The position numbers were made by a program, and so were the translations under genes. Shown piece by piece: positions 12,447-26,846 of a stretch of DNA of 64,000 nucleotides (position 1 is the stretch's first letter; each line of letters starts with the position of its first letter). The notes under the pieces were generated by a model. The model searched no databases and was not told the DNA's origin. It saw only the letters and a list, made by a program, of their open reading frames with translations. This stretch comes from Adiantum capillus-veneris (Eukaryota; Streptophyta; Polypodiopsida; Polypodiales; Pteridaceae): the NCBI GenBank assembly GCA_014529385.2, contig CM043959.1:65673253-65737252 (forward strand), in the 5' to 3' direction.

Positions 12447-13896
12447 TACCCTCATGGAAAAGCTAAGAAAGGTAGGTCGTGTGTCTCTCTGTGGTACTCT
12501 GTGATTGAAGACAAGCGGCCGCCCGCAGGAATTGACATAGCATGCAAGCGCTGAGTGAAGCATATGTAGCATTCAAGCGATGTGCTCCCAACGTTAATTT
12601 TGCGCTTGTGCAGCTGAGAAATTTCAGAGAAGAGCTCGCTCGTCAAAGAATCCTCATACATACAAAGTAAATAAAAAGGCCTCTTGTATATCGCGCCCAA
12701 CTTCCAATTTGCGCATCGACATTCTCCCACAAGAAATGATCTTTTTTGTTTTTGAGAATTACCTACAACTTTGAAGTTACAACACACACACCTAACCCCC
12801 ATAGGTGGAGGCAACCCAACTCTTAAGCTGAGTCTTCCCACCTAGTAAGGATGGCCAACCCATCATATGAACTACGGGAACAACCCCTAAGGGCTACATG
12901 TCACACGACCTATCAAGGGGGTTTGCAGCTAAGACCTTAGACACAAGGGGCTCTTGCTCTACCAATCGAGCTAGCACTCATTAACAAAATGAATAATCAT
13001 TTTTGCTTTGATGATTCGTTCAATTTTATAAAAAAAAAATTGGGCTCTATTTTTCTTTAAATCAACACAAAACTTTTCCTTTTACTCTTCCTCTGAACGA
13101 GCATTTTTTAATTTCAAAGCAGTGTTGAGACAGACTTTTCCCAAACACTACTCTCCAACATGCCTTCGTATGACCTCTCTCTTCGCCTAAGCCCTTGCTC
13201 TACTTACTTTCTCAACTTCCATGAGAGTGATATGCAGAATATGGCATTAGGATCCACAATAATTCTCCCATTCTACCATCATTCAATCTAGCAAGAATTG
13301 TAGATAAGACTATGTATAGCTCGATAATGGTACGGTTTTGCTTGTCTAGGATGGAGCAAGAAGGAATGGACGGGTTAGAGAGAGATAGAGACAAAGAGGC
13401 ATGCCAACATCGTGGGCCAAATCCATTTCAAAATATGACAAAAGAATTTTATCATTAACTTAACAAAACAAACATCCAATGTAGCAGAACAAAAACAATA
13501 GCATTGGATGTAGCACATTCAAGCAAGATGTGCTCCTCATAAGGTGAACTTGATGTTCACTACTCTCTCCAGCCTGATAGTCCCTAGTCTTCTAGTGGGC
13601 TTTGACTGGCTTGCACTTGAATGTTGAAGCAATTACGTAGCAATTTTTCAATTTGTAGAGGAGGTAGCATGAAATACTATGTTCAAAATCATTCTTAGTG
13701 ATGAAGTTTCAAAAAAAATTAATGCATAATTTATGTTTCTATATGCTAAACAATGGTAAGATACCTAATAATAATGTGAGCTCATCCTATGAAATATTTC
13801 GATCCAAATTTGATAATTTTTTGAAATTCAAAGAGATCCTCATCCGCTACCAAACTTGGTGGCTATGTGGAAATATTTGGTTGAGGGGCTCTGACT

Positions 13897-13927
<31 letters not shown>

Positions 13928-13987
13928 GCACACACACAGAGAGAGAGAGAGATGGTTTCTCAAATGCTTTGATCTAAGAGGACAAGT

Positions 13988-14026
<39 letters not shown>

Positions 14027-14366
14027 GTGTGTGACTATGTGTGTTATTGTTTTTGTATTAAGATATTATATATATACAAAAGAACATTTTGATCAAAAGA
14101 GGATTGGCTTCAGACATTACGAAGGTGATTTGCACAAAAACAATTTTTCATTTGACGCATTTTTGTACAATATAATCAGAATGAACTAATCATTCCAATT
14201 ATCCTATACTTTAGGACTTAACCAATATATGAGGATGAAAAATGCCTTCATCTCCAAGGTCAGACTGTAGAAACCCTAAACCTTTTTTAGCAAAGATAGT
14301 AGGAAAGGGCCAGGGGGTCTCTTCGTGAGGGGGCACAGAAGAGTTTGATGGTGAAGAAAAAATAGC
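12447..14366. repeat. Array unit 4
   Basis: Length 1.92 kb. SINE-like segment 12737-12981 with an altered B-box region (GTTTGCAGC where other copies have GTTTGAACC). The purine tract is mixed: (CA)n with CG interruptions at about 13896-13937, then a short (AG)n. A (TG)n tract follows at about 13990-14033. Confidence 0.8.
12737..12981 (-). repeat. SINE-like segment, copy 4 (B box damaged)
   Basis: A-box-like block intact. The B-box-like block is altered, reading GCTGCAAACC on minus, so polymerase III promoter function is doubtful for this copy. Confidence 0.55.
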
Positions 14367-14640
14367 TACCCTCATGGAAAATCTAATAAGGGTAGTTGGT
14401 GCGTCTCTCTATGGTAACGAGCGGTTGAAGATAAGCGACTACAGGAATTGACGTAGCATGCAAGCGTTGAGTGAAGTAGATGTAGCTTGCAAGCATTGCA
14501 CTCCCAACGCTAATTTTGTGCTTGTGTGGATAAGAAATTTCAGAGAAGAGCTCGCTCTTTAAAGACTCATCATACATATAAATTAATGAAAAGGCCTCTT
14601 ACATATCGCGCCCAACTTCCAATTTAGGCATCGACATTCT

Positions 14641-14868
14641 CCTTTTTTGTTTGAGAATTAGCTAAAACTTTGAAATTACAACACACACACCCAACCCCCA
14701 TAGGAGGAGGCAATACAACTTCAAAGGCAAGTATTCCCACCGGGTAAGGATGGCCAACCCATCATATGAACTACGAGAACAACATGTCACACGTGCTATG
14801 AAGGGAGTTTGAACCTAAGACCTTAGACGCAAGTGGCTCATGCTCTACCAACTGAGCTAGCACTCGTT
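14641..14868 (-). repeat. SINE-like segment, copy 5
   Basis: Head present with both boxes. The flank that reads CCCACAGGAAATGATC in other units is missing just left of the T-run. Confidence 0.55.
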
Positions 14869-15779
14869 GACAAAATGAATAATCATTTTTGCTTTGATGA
14901 TTCGTTCAACAATTTTTTTTAAATAATTGGCCTCTATTTTTCTTAAAATCGACACAAAATTTTTCCTTTTACTCTTCCTCTCAAAACCAGCATTTTTAAA
15001 TTTCAAAGCAGCATGCAAACACACTTTTCCCAAACATTACTCTCCAACATGCCTTCTTATGACCTCTTGTGTTGCCTAAGCCCTTGCTTTCCTTACTTTG
15101 GCTCTTTCCATGAACGTGATGTGTAGAATATAGCATTAGGCTCCACATTAATTCTCCCATTCTACAATCACTAAATCTAGCAAGAAATATGGATAAGATT
15201 GTGTATAACTCATTAATGGTACGGTTTTGCTTGTCTAGTAAAGAGAGAGAAGAAATAGACTGGTTAGAGACAGACAGAGAGAAATAGGCATGCCAACATC
15301 ATGGGCTAAATCCATATCATCCTATGACAAAAGGATTTTATCATTAGCTTAACAAAACAAACATCCAATGTAGCAGAACAACAACAATCTCATCGGATGT
15401 AGCACATTCAAGCAAGATGTACCCATAAGGTGCACTTGATGTTCACTACTCTCTCAAGGATAGTCCCTAGTCTTCTAGTGGGCTTTGACTAGCTTGCACT
15501 TGAAAGTTGAAGCAATTACGTAGCAATTTCTTAATTTGTACAGGAGGTAGCATGCAATACAATGTTCAAAATCATTCTTAGTGATGAAGTTTCAAATAAA
15601 ATAATGCATAATTTATGTTTAAATATGCTAAACGACGGTGAGATCCCTAATAATAATGGGAGCTCATCCTATGAAATATTTAAGATCAAATTTGATATTT
15701 TTTTGAAATTCTTAGAAATCCTCATCAGCTACCAAGCTTGGTGGCTATGTGGCAATATTTGGTTGAGGGGCGTTGACTC

Positions 15780-15815
<36 letters not shown>

Positions 15816-15845
15816 TTTCTCAAACACTTTGATCAAGGAGGACAA

Positions 15846-15851
<6 letters not shown>

Positions 15852-15896
<45 letters not shown>

Positions 15897-15909
15897 GGCG
15901 CACGCGCAC

Positions 15910-15968
<59 letters not shown>

Positions 15969-16001
15969 CGCGTGCGCGTGCGCGTGCGTGTGCGTGTGCG
16001 T

Positions 16002-16046
<45 letters not shown>

Positions 16047-16052
16047 TGTGTT
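15852..16052. repeat. Mixed TG/CG alternating tract
   Basis: About 200 bp of almost strictly alternating purine-pyrimidine sequence. (TG)n is interrupted by CGGGGGGGCGCACGCGCACG and by a GCGTGCGCGTGCGCGTGCG block around 15963-16010. It is by far the most GC-rich tract in the array. Confidence 0.8.
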
Positions 16053-16373
16053 ATTGTTGCTATATTCAGATATTACTTATACAAAAAAGAACATTTTGAT
16101 CAAAAGACAATTGGCTTCAGACATTAGAAAGGTGATTTGCACAAAAACAATTTTTCATTTGACTCATTTTTGTACAATATAATCATAATGAACTAATCAT
16201 TCCAATTATCCTATACTTTATGACTTAACAAGTATATGAGGATGGAATATGCCTTCATCTACAAGGTCCGACTGTAGAAACTCTAAACCTTTTTGAGCAA
16301 AGACAGGAGTGAAGGGCCAGGGGGTCTCTTTGTGAGGGGGCGCAAAAGAGTTTCATGGTGAAGAAGGAATAGC

Positions 16374-17750
16374 TACCCTCATGGAAAAGCTTATAAGGGT
16401 AGTTGGTGTGTCTCTCTGTGGTACCGAGCAATTGAAGATAAGTGGCCACAGGAATTGACATAGCATGAAAGCGGTGAGTGAAGTAGACGTAGCATGCAAG
16501 CATTGTGCTCCGAAGGTTAATTTTCTGCTTGTGCAGCTGAACAATTTTATGGAAGAGGTCGCTCTTTAAAGACTCCTCATACATACAAAGTAAATGAAAA
16601 GTCCTCTTACATATTGCGCCCAACTTCCAATTTGCGCATCGACATTCTCCCACAACACACACACCCAACCCCCATAGGTGGAGGCAACCCAACTCTTAAG
16701 CTGAGTCTTCCCACCGGGTAAAGATGGCCAACCCATCGTATGAACTATGGGAACAATCCCTAAGGGCTACATGTCACAAGAGCTATCAAGGGGTTTTGAA
16801 CCTAAGACCATAGACACAAGGGGCACTTGCTCTACCAACCGTGCCAGCACTTGTTGACAAGTTGCTTTGATGATCTCGTTCAACAATATTTTTAAAAATA
16901 ATAGGGCTCTATTTTTTTAAAAATCGACACGGAATTTTTCCTTTTACTCTTCCTCTCAACGAGCACTTTTTAATTTCAAAGCAACATTCAGAAACCCTTT
17001 TCCCAAACACTACTCTCCAGCATGCCTTTTGATGACCTCTCGCTTTGCCTAAGCCCTTGCTCTGCTTACTTTCACTCTTTCCATGAGAGTGATCTACATA
17101 ATATAGCATTAGGCTCCACAATAATTCTCCCATTCTACAGTCACTAAATCTAGCATTAAGTATTGTAGATAAGTTTGTGTATAGCTTGATAATGGTGCGG
17201 TTTTGCTTGTCTATAAAATAGAGAGAGAGAATGGATGGGTTAGAGAGAGACAAAGACAAAGAGGCATGCCAACATCATGGGCTAAAGCCATATCATCCTA
17301 TGACAAAAGAATTTTATCATTAACTTAACAAAACAAACATCCAATGTAGATAAACAACAAAAATCTCATTGGATGTAGCACATTCAAGCAAGATGTACCC
17401 CTCATAAGGTGCACTTGATGTTCACTACTCTCTCAAGGATAGTCCATAGTCTTCTAGTGGGCTTTGATTGGCTTGCACTTGAAAGTTGCAAGCAATTAGG
17501 TAGCAATTTCTCAATTTGTAGAGGAGATAGCATGCAATACCATGTTCAAAATCATTCTTAGTGATGAAGTTTCAAAAAAATAATGCATAATTTAAGTCTC
17601 TATATGTTAAACGAGAGTGAGATCCCTAATAATAATTGGAGCTCATCGTATGAAATATTTCAGTCCAAATTTGATAATTTTTTGAAACTCTTAGACATCC
17701 TCGTCCTCTACCAAACTTGGTGGCTCTGTGGCAATATTTGGTTGACGGGC

Positions 17751-17814
<64 letters not shown>

Positions 17815-18280
17815 TTTCTCAAACGCTTTGATCTAGGACAAGTACGTGTGTGTGTGTGTGTGTGTGTGTCTGTTATTATTGTTATATTAAGATATTACTT
17901 ATACACAAAAAAACATTTTGATCAAAAGACTTGATGTTCACTACTCTCTCCAGCCTGATAGTCCCTAGTCTTCTAGTGGGCTTTGACTGGCTTGCACTTG
18001 AAAGTTGAATCAATTATGTAGCAATTTCTCAATTTGTAGAGAAGGTAGCATGCAATACTATGTTCAAAATCATTCTTAGTGATGAAGTTTCAAAAAAATA
18101 ATAATGCATAATTTATGTTTCTATATGCTAAACTATGGTGAGATCCCTAATAATAATGCGAGCTCATCTTATGAAATATTTCAATCCAAATTTGATAATT
18201 GTTTGAAATTCAAAGACATCCTCATCCGCTACCAAACTTGGTGGCTATGTGGCAATATTTGGTTGAGGGGCTCTGACTCA

Positions 18281-18359
<79 letters not shown>

Positions 18360-18390
18360 TTTCTCAAACGCTTTGATCTAAGAGGACAAG

Positions 18391-18464
<74 letters not shown>

Positions 18465-18796
18465 CTATGTGTGTTATTGTTTTTGTATTAAGATATTATA
18501 TATATACAAAAGAACATTTTGATCAAAAGAGGATTTGCTTCAAACATTAGGAAGGTGATTTGCACAAAAACAAGTTTGCATTGGACTCATTTTTTTACAA
18601 TATAATCAGAATGAACTAATCATTCCAATTATCCTATACTTTAGTACTTAACCAGTATATGAGGATGAAATATGCCTTCATCTCCAAGGTCCGACTGCAG
18701 AAACTCTAAACCTTTTTTAGCAAAGATAGTAGTAAAGGGTTGGGGGGTCTCTTCGTGAGGGGGCACAGAAGAGTTTGATGGTGAAGAAGAAATAGC
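16374..18796. repeat. Array unit 6 with extra partial unit
   Basis: Contains a SINE-like segment lacking its T-rich end (16655-16853), (AG)n at about 17755-17810 and (TG)n at 17845-17868. At about 17932 the sequence jumps from CATTTTGATCAAAAGAC directly to TTGATGTTCACTACTCTCTCC, which normally lies about 1.4 kb further on. A second microsatellite block (18277-18463) follows. This is a 530-bp partial unit made by internal deletion or unequal exchange. Confidence 0.75.
16655..16853 (-). repeat. SINE-like segment, copy 6 (3-prime end deleted)
   Basis: The A-rich terminus and adjacent body are missing: CATTCTCCCAC runs straight into AACACACACACCC. The A box reads GGCACGGTTGGTAGAGC on minus. Confidence 0.55.
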
Positions 18797-20771
<1,975 letters not shown>

Positions 20772-21059
20772 TACCCTCATGGAAAAGTTAATAAGGGTAG
20801 TTGGTGTCTCTCTGTGGTACCAAGCGGTTGAAGTGAAGTGGCCGCAAGAATTGATGTAGCATGCAAGCACTGAGTGAGGTAGACGTAGCATGCAAGATTT
20901 TTCTCCTAAAGTTAATTTTGCACTTGTGTAGCTGACAAATTTCAAAGAAGAGCGTGCTTTTTAACAATGCCTCATACATACAAAGTAAATGAAAAGGCCT
21001 CTTATACATATTGCACACAACTAGTAATTTGTGCATCAACATTCTCCCACAGGAAATAA

Positions 21060-21290
21060 TCATTTCTTTTTTTAGAATTACCCACAGCTTAAATTTACAA
21101 CACACACACCCAACCCCCATAGGTGGAGGCAACCCAACTCTTAAACTAAGTCTTCCCACCAAATAAGGATGACCAACCCATCATATGGACTATGCGAACA
21201 ACCCTTAAGGAGCTACATGTCACACAAGTTGTCAAGGGGGTTTGAACCTAAGACAAGGGGCTCCTACTCTACCAACCAAGCTAGCACTCA
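21060..21290 (-). repeat. SINE-like segment, copy 8
   Basis: About 8 bp between A and B boxes are missing (AAGACAAGGGG in place of AAGACCTTAGACACAAGGGG on plus), shortening the box spacing. Confidence 0.5.
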
Positions 21291-21554
21291 TGGAGAAAAG
21301 GAATAATTATTTTTGCTTTGATGATTCGTTCAACAAAATGTTTTTAAGATTAATTGGGCTCTATTTTTTCTTAAGATCTAGATGGAATTTTTCCTTTTAC
21401 TCTTCCTTGCAACGAGCATTTTTTAATTTCAAAGCAATGTTCAGACACACTTTTCGCAAACACTACTCTCTAACATGCCTTCTAATTTCCTCGCACTTCG
21501 CCTAAGCCCAAGCTTGTTGTGCTTACTTTTTCTCCTTACATGTCACACGAGATG

Positions 21555-21610
21555 TCAAGGGGGTTTGAACCTAAGACAAGGGGCTCCTACTCTACCAACC
21601 AAGCTAGCAC
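21555..21610 (-). repeat. SINE-like head, duplicate of copy 8
   Basis: Head only, with the same short box spacing as the copy just upstream, so it arose by a local tandem duplication of about 319 bp and not by a new insertion. Confidence 0.5.
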
Positions 21611-22489
21611 TTGTTGAGAAAAGGAATAATTATTGTTTCTTTGATGATTCGTTCAACAATTTTAAAAAAGAATAATTAGGCTCTATTTTTCTTAAAATCT
21701 AGACGGAATTTTTTATTTAACTCTTTCTCTCAACGAGCATTTTTTAATTTCAAAGCAACATTGAGACACGCTTTCCAAACACTACTCTCCAACATGCCTC
21801 CTTATGACCTCTCACTTCACCTAAGCCCTTGCTCTGCTTACTTTCACTCCTTGCATGAGAGTGATCTACAAAATATATCATTAGGCTCCACAATAATGCT
21901 CACATCCTACCATCTCTAAATCTAGCAAGAATTGTAGATAATATTGTGTATAGCTTGATAATGGTACGGTTTGCTTGTCTAGCCAAGAGAGGGAAGGAAT
22001 GGACGGGTTAGAGAGAGACAGAGAGAAAGAGTCATGCCAACAACACTAGGAAAATCCATATCATCCTATGACAAAAGCATGCTATCATTAACTTAACAAA
22101 ACAAACATCCAATGTAGCAGAACAACAACAATCTCATTGGATGTAGCACATTCAAGCAAGATGTACCCCTCATAAGGTGCACTTGATGATCTCTACTCTC
22201 TCAAGGATAGTCCCTAGTCTTCTAGTGGGATTTGATTGGCTTTAAAAGTTGCAGGGGAGGTAGCATGCAATACTATGTTCAAACTCATTCTTAGTGATGA
22301 AGTTTCAAAAAAGAATGCAAAATTATTGTTTCTATATGCTAAACGATGGTTAGCTCTCTAATAATAATGGGAGCTTATCTTATGAAATATTTCAATCCAG
22401 AATTTGATAAATTTTTGAAACTCTTAGGCATCCTCATTCACTACCAGACTTTGTGGCTATGTGGCAGTATTTGGTTGATGGCCTCTAAC

Positions 22490-22531
<42 letters not shown>

Positions 22532-22572
22532 TTTCTCAAACACTTTGATCTAGGACAATAAGTATGTGTTCA

Positions 22573-22610
<38 letters not shown>

Positions 22611-22612
<2 letters not shown>

Positions 22613-22750
22613 CCAGGCCTAGGGTAAGATCGGGTAGGCGAAGGGCCAAGACAAACATGCAATACAGGGGGTCCCTATCATTAACAAGGCAGAGCCTATA
22701 TAGGGCACGGTTGGGTGGAAAATTTCATGATCCAATCCCCAGTCTTTACA
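22611..22750 (+). mobile_element. LTR 3-prime end of a Copia-like remnant
   Basis: Begins TGCCAGGCCTAGGG directly after the (TG)n tract and ends ...GTCTTTACA immediately before a tRNA-iMet-type primer-binding site. The LTR may be very short (about 140 bp) or cut on its left by the junction with the TG tract. No second LTR was seen in the window. Confidence 0.5.
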
Positions 22751-22751
22751 T

Positions 22752-22763
22752 TGGTATCAGAGC
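22752..22763 (+). promoter_or_regulatory. Primer-binding site (initiator tRNA-Met)
   Basis: TGGTATCAGAGC, complementary to the 3-prime end of plant initiator tRNA-Met, one base after the LTR end. It would prime minus-strand DNA synthesis. Confidence 0.7.
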
Positions 22764-24143
22764 ATAGGGGCCTCAAGAAGAGACAAATCACATAATATTT
22801 TCTAGGATTGAATCATCATGAATGGCCTTCAAGTTTAGCTCTTCCAAAGTAGCATAGCTATCACTTCCTCATTTCAAACCCCAAACTTCAGCACACGCCA
22901 CTTATCGCATAATCTAGGGTCAATGATGTTGAGTATCTACAATAGGAAAAGAGAAAATAAGGAGAGATAAATGCACAACCATGGATATTGTCTACATTTA
23001 AAGATAATGAGTTTAATGGTCACCTTTCCAATTTTATCACCAAATCATGAGACTAGCTCTCCCAACTCTTTTTCCTCAAATGCTTACAACTCATGCTCTA
23101 TCATTGTAAGGTTTGCATGGTCTAACTTCTTGCTAATACATTGATGCTTTTGAACCTTAAAAGAGGTAATTTAAAACTTCAATTATGTTCTTATGGAAGA
23201 AAAAACATATGGGAAAAAAATTGTGAACCAATTTTGCTAAGTATCTTCATGTGAAAGGACACCATGGCTCAAATTTCTTTGTAGGTTTTTCCCTAATCTA
23301 AGCTACCAATCTAATAACTCTCTCAAGCAAATCATGAAGGTACTCATTGTAGTTGGCAACACAAATATTTTCACAAATGATTATCTCATTTTTCAAACTG
23401 GTACCGACGAATGTGTGTGTATTCAAACTAGACATGAGCAAATTATCATTCAATGCACAGTGCACAAGATAGAAATACAACACAGATTAGAGAGTGGACT
23501 CGCTAATTTATCTTTTGTAGGCTTGAAAATAGTGAAAACTCACTCACTGGTTGATTAGATCACACAACACTCTATGATTCTTCTCTCTAGTCTTTAAAAA
23601 ACTTTCTTCTATTTCCTCTCATCATTTGAAAATGTGCCTTGTGTTGAAGATCATCTTCAAATTTTATGTTTATGTCCTGGCAAATTGAGTCCCATGTTGC
23701 TATTATAGCATCATCAACCATTGTCTCCTCCCTACCGCATTTCCAAATCAAAACAATAAAAGTGCCTTTCTCTTGGACAAGCCCCAATGCAATATTCAAG
23801 CCTAACACGTCATCTCTCAACCCTGTGACTTTTGCATAAGGAATCAACCTACACAAAGGAATTTGGAGGATGCTCAAAGCAACTAGGAAATTGTGTCTTC
23901 TTCAAGATAAATCTTCAATATTTGCAATCCTCACACCAAGTATCAAAACCTCGTGGAATCTCTAACTACACAACATATGGAACAATAGCTAGATTGAGCT
24001 CCTCTAGAAAGGTCACGTTGGTATTGGCACCTTGAATTTGAGCATCCTCTTGAGCATCAATTTGGATCCAAACATTCTCCTCAACTAGAACAAGGTGCTC
24101 CTGAGAGATCTCAACACCTCCCATGAAAGTTTCTCCTTGTTTT
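22764..24143. other. Unrecognised internal sequence of the remnant
   Basis: A 1.4-kb region between the PBS at 22752 and the Copia-1 LTR. Open minus-strand stretches at 23587-23877 (96 residues) and about 23960-24140 look more protein-like than the surroundings, containing LVLVEENVWIQID and IPRGFDTWCEDC, but stops separate them and I recognise no family. They could be fragments of a transduplicated host gene or a divergent element protein. Confidence 0.3.
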
Positions 24144-24368
24144 TGTTACCATATACATGTGGTAGTGATGTGTGTGAACACACTAGGACGTCCGGGGCAT
24201 TTTTTCCCTCTTTAGGAGGTTTTCTCCCCCGAGCATTGTATATACGCCCATCACTATAGGGCTATCTATCTTTCCATTGCATACTACGTAAAACACTCTC
24301 TATTGTGTGCCTTGAGCTTCCTTCATCTTCTCCAAGCTGTGTGTCTCTCTGCAACCCTAATTCCAACA
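24144..24368 (+). repeat. Copia-1 5-prime LTR
   Basis: About 225 bp, starting TGTTACCATATACATGTGG and ending ...ATTCCAACA, so the ends are TGTT...AACA. A TATATA box-like motif sits near 24239-24244. The sequence closely matches the Copia-2 LTR at 59457. Confidence 0.8.
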
Positions 24369-24370
24369 AT

Positions 24371-24382
24371 TGGTATCAGAGC
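24371..24382 (+). promoter_or_regulatory. Copia-1 primer-binding site
   Basis: TGGTATCAGAGC two bases after the LTR, complementary to initiator tRNA-Met. The matching site is deleted in Copia-2. Confidence 0.8.
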
Positions 24383-24694
24383 AGGTTGCGTCCTTCCGGG
24401 CTTAGTCGCCAGCTGCTCCAGCACACGCCTGCTCACTTTCTTCGATTTCAGTGAGATTTGGCAAGCGTTTGCAATCTGCTCGGATTTTTTATTCGGGCCC
24501 ATTTCGGCCTTCGTTTCCACTACAAGCAGTACTCCACATGCTATTTTGTCATTTTGTGCAGAATTTTTATCAATGTCGTTTTCTGCATAACAGGTGCCTC
24601 ATAGTCTTCTATGGCTTGTGCTATATAGCATGTGTTGTTCCCGCTCCGTTTCGCCTAATTTCGTGTAGTTTTCACATTAGGTGTAGCATTTACC

Positions 24695-25288
24695 ATGGCT
24701 GACAACAACACAGATGTGTTCAAGATGTTTGCTGTTGAGGACAGGTTGGATGGGGACAACTACCCTATGTGGGCTTGTATGATGCAACATGTTCTTGTGT
24801 CAAAGGGTGTCTGGAATGATGTGTAGGGCATTGATGTACGTCCTAGTTCTGAGGATATAGGTGATGTTGAGGATGTTGCAGGTCTTGCTGCAAGGATTGC
24901 TGCTATTAGAGTTGTTTTTCCTACGGTAGAACAAGCTCTTTGGGATGTAAAGGATGCGCAGGTTCATGCATTGATTGTGTTATCTGTGAAGCGCACCATT
25001 GTTCCTCGCATCCGTTCAGCAAAATCTGCAAAATAGGCTTGGGATATTCTAGCAAGTCTTTATGCAAGCCACAATGAGGCTAAAATTGCTTTTCTGCGTA
25101 AAGAGCTGGAGTCGAAGATTATGCATGAGGAAGATGATATGGACACTTTCCTTGTTGGTGTCAAGAATATCAATGAGCAACTTATTTCTGCAGGTAAAGT
25201 CATTTCAAAAAGTTCCCTTGTGCAAACTGTTCTTGATTCCTTACCAGACTCTTATCAGACTTTTGCTAGTACTTGGAGACTTATGACT
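24695..25288 (+). pseudogene. Copia-1 gag (N-terminal part), broken
   Basis: ATG in MADNNTDVFKMF opens a Copia gag like the Copia-2 one: a LDGDNYPMW motif, then a helical capsid-like region to TFASTWRLMT. In-frame TAG codons lie at 24824-24826 (CAG in Copia-2) and near 25034. At about 25289 the sequence jumps from the gag motif TWRLMT straight to the integrase motif YFVTFIDDYSR. About 1.15 kb present in Copia-2, encoding the CCHC knuckle, the protease and the integrase HHCC domain, is missing. Confidence 0.8.
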
Positions 25289-26846
25289 CCGTCCTTGAGC
25301 AATTACCTTTACTTCGTGACATTCATTGATGATTACTCCAGGCATGCATGGGTATTTCTGCTTAAAGCGAAGTCCGAAGTTTGTATGTGCTTCAAACAAT
25401 TTTTGGCTATGGCTGAAACTATCTCGAAATGTACTATGCGGCGCACCCTCCGTTCCGATGGTGGGGGGGAGTATATGTCTCACGAATTTAATGCATTTCT
25501 ACCTAGTCATGGGATAAAACACCAATGTATAGTGCCTTGTACACCTTAGCAAAATGGTGTTGCTGAGAGAAAAAACAGGTCACTGACGGAAATGGCACGA
25601 TGTATGGTCAAAAGTCAAGCTTTGCCGCATTCTTTTTGGCTTGACACCATCATGTGTGCCACTTATGTACTTAATAGGTGTCCTACGAAAGCTTTGCAGT
25701 CTATTACTCCATATGAAGCATGGCATGATAGAAAGCCTTCTATTGAGCACATATGTGTTTTTGATTGGTTTGGCATATACTTTGGTGCCACAAACACAGC
25801 GCATAAAATTGATGATAAGGCTGTCAAATGTATTTTTGCTGGTTATAGTGCTAAAAGCAAAGGTTACAAGTTATATCATCCGCAAACAAAGCGTATTCTG
25901 GTTTCACGGGATGTAGTGTTCGTGGAAGATTCTGTTCAGCCCTTGTTGTCATGTACTAGAGACAGTAATGTAAGCTCACACGACATTTATGACACTTTGT
26001 TGCCTCTTTTCAGTGGTGGAAATAGGAATGTAAGTTCCAATGAGGCAAATGTACAGCCTATGGGGGTTTCTGAAAATGTTATAGATCAGCCTATTACTGA
26101 TGCAGATGTACATTATGTACTTGATGAGGAAAGGGCTGAAAATGAGGAGGCTAGAGGTATGCAAAAATGGCTCGTGCACACTTTGCATGACAGTAAATTG
26201 GATGCACCTTTGTCTAGTCATACTCGTTCAGGCTCTCGCCATGCATCTTATGCATCAGATTGTTATGCTTTGGCTATGTCTAGCTTACATGATGTTGAGG
26301 AGCCTCTATCTTTTGATGAAGCACAGAATTCAGAAAATTGGATGGCTACCATGCAATCAGAATATGATGCACTTCTAAAAAATGACACATGGACTTTATG
26401 TGATTTGCCTCTTGACAAAAAGGCCATTGGTACAAAGTGGGTTTACAAGTTGAAACGCAAGCCGGATGGTGAGATCGATCTCCATAAGGCTCGACTTGTT
26501 GCAAAGGGTTATGCATAGCAAAAAGACATAGATTATGAAGAGACTTTTGCTCCCACTTGTCGTATGACTACTATGAATTTTCTATGTGCATTGGCAGCTC
26601 ATTTTGGTTGGGATGTACATCAATCAGACATCATTACTGCTTTCTTGAATGGTGACATATTTGAGGAAGTTTATGTAATGCAGCCTCGCGGTTTTGTCAT
26701 AAAAGGACAAGAGGACAAAGTGTGCAGATGTAAGAAGTCTTTGTATGGGTTGAAGCAATCTCCTCGTGCTTGGTATGAGAAAGCTGACACTCATTTGGTC
26801 AAATGAGGCTTTCGTAACAGTCCAACAGAAAGCACATTGTATGTAA
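25289..26846 (+). pseudogene. Copia-1 integrase core and reverse transcriptase (first half)
   Basis: Integrase core with FIDDYSR, the catalytic Asp in LRSDGGGEY, and QNGVAERKNR (Glu). A linker with VVFVEDS follows, and then reverse transcriptase with TKWVYKLKRKPDGEI, LVAKGYA, the catalytic Asp in QSDIITAFLNGD, and KSLYGLKQSPRAWY. In-frame stops: TAG at 25547-25549 and TAG at 26516-26518 (both CAG in Copia-2), and TGA near 26804. The frame is cut at 26846 by the Gypsy element and resumes at 51733. Confidence 0.85.

Larger units (their letters stand above)
14367..16373. repeat. Array unit 5
   Basis: Length about 2.0 kb. SINE-like segment 14641-14868, (AG)n at 15782-15811, then a long alternating pyrimidine-purine stretch at 15852-16052 that mixes TG with GC-rich GCGTGC and ACGCGCACGTGCG blocks. 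Confidence 0.8.
20772..22608. repeat. Array unit 8 (interrupted at its TG tract)
   Basis: SINE-like segment 21060-21290 with a deletion next to the B box. A roughly 319-bp internal tandem duplication begins at about 21236 and again at 21555. (AG)n lies at 22495-22528 and (TG)n at about 22576-22608. The unit stops inside the TG tract, where LTR-remnant sequence begins. Confidence 0.75.
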
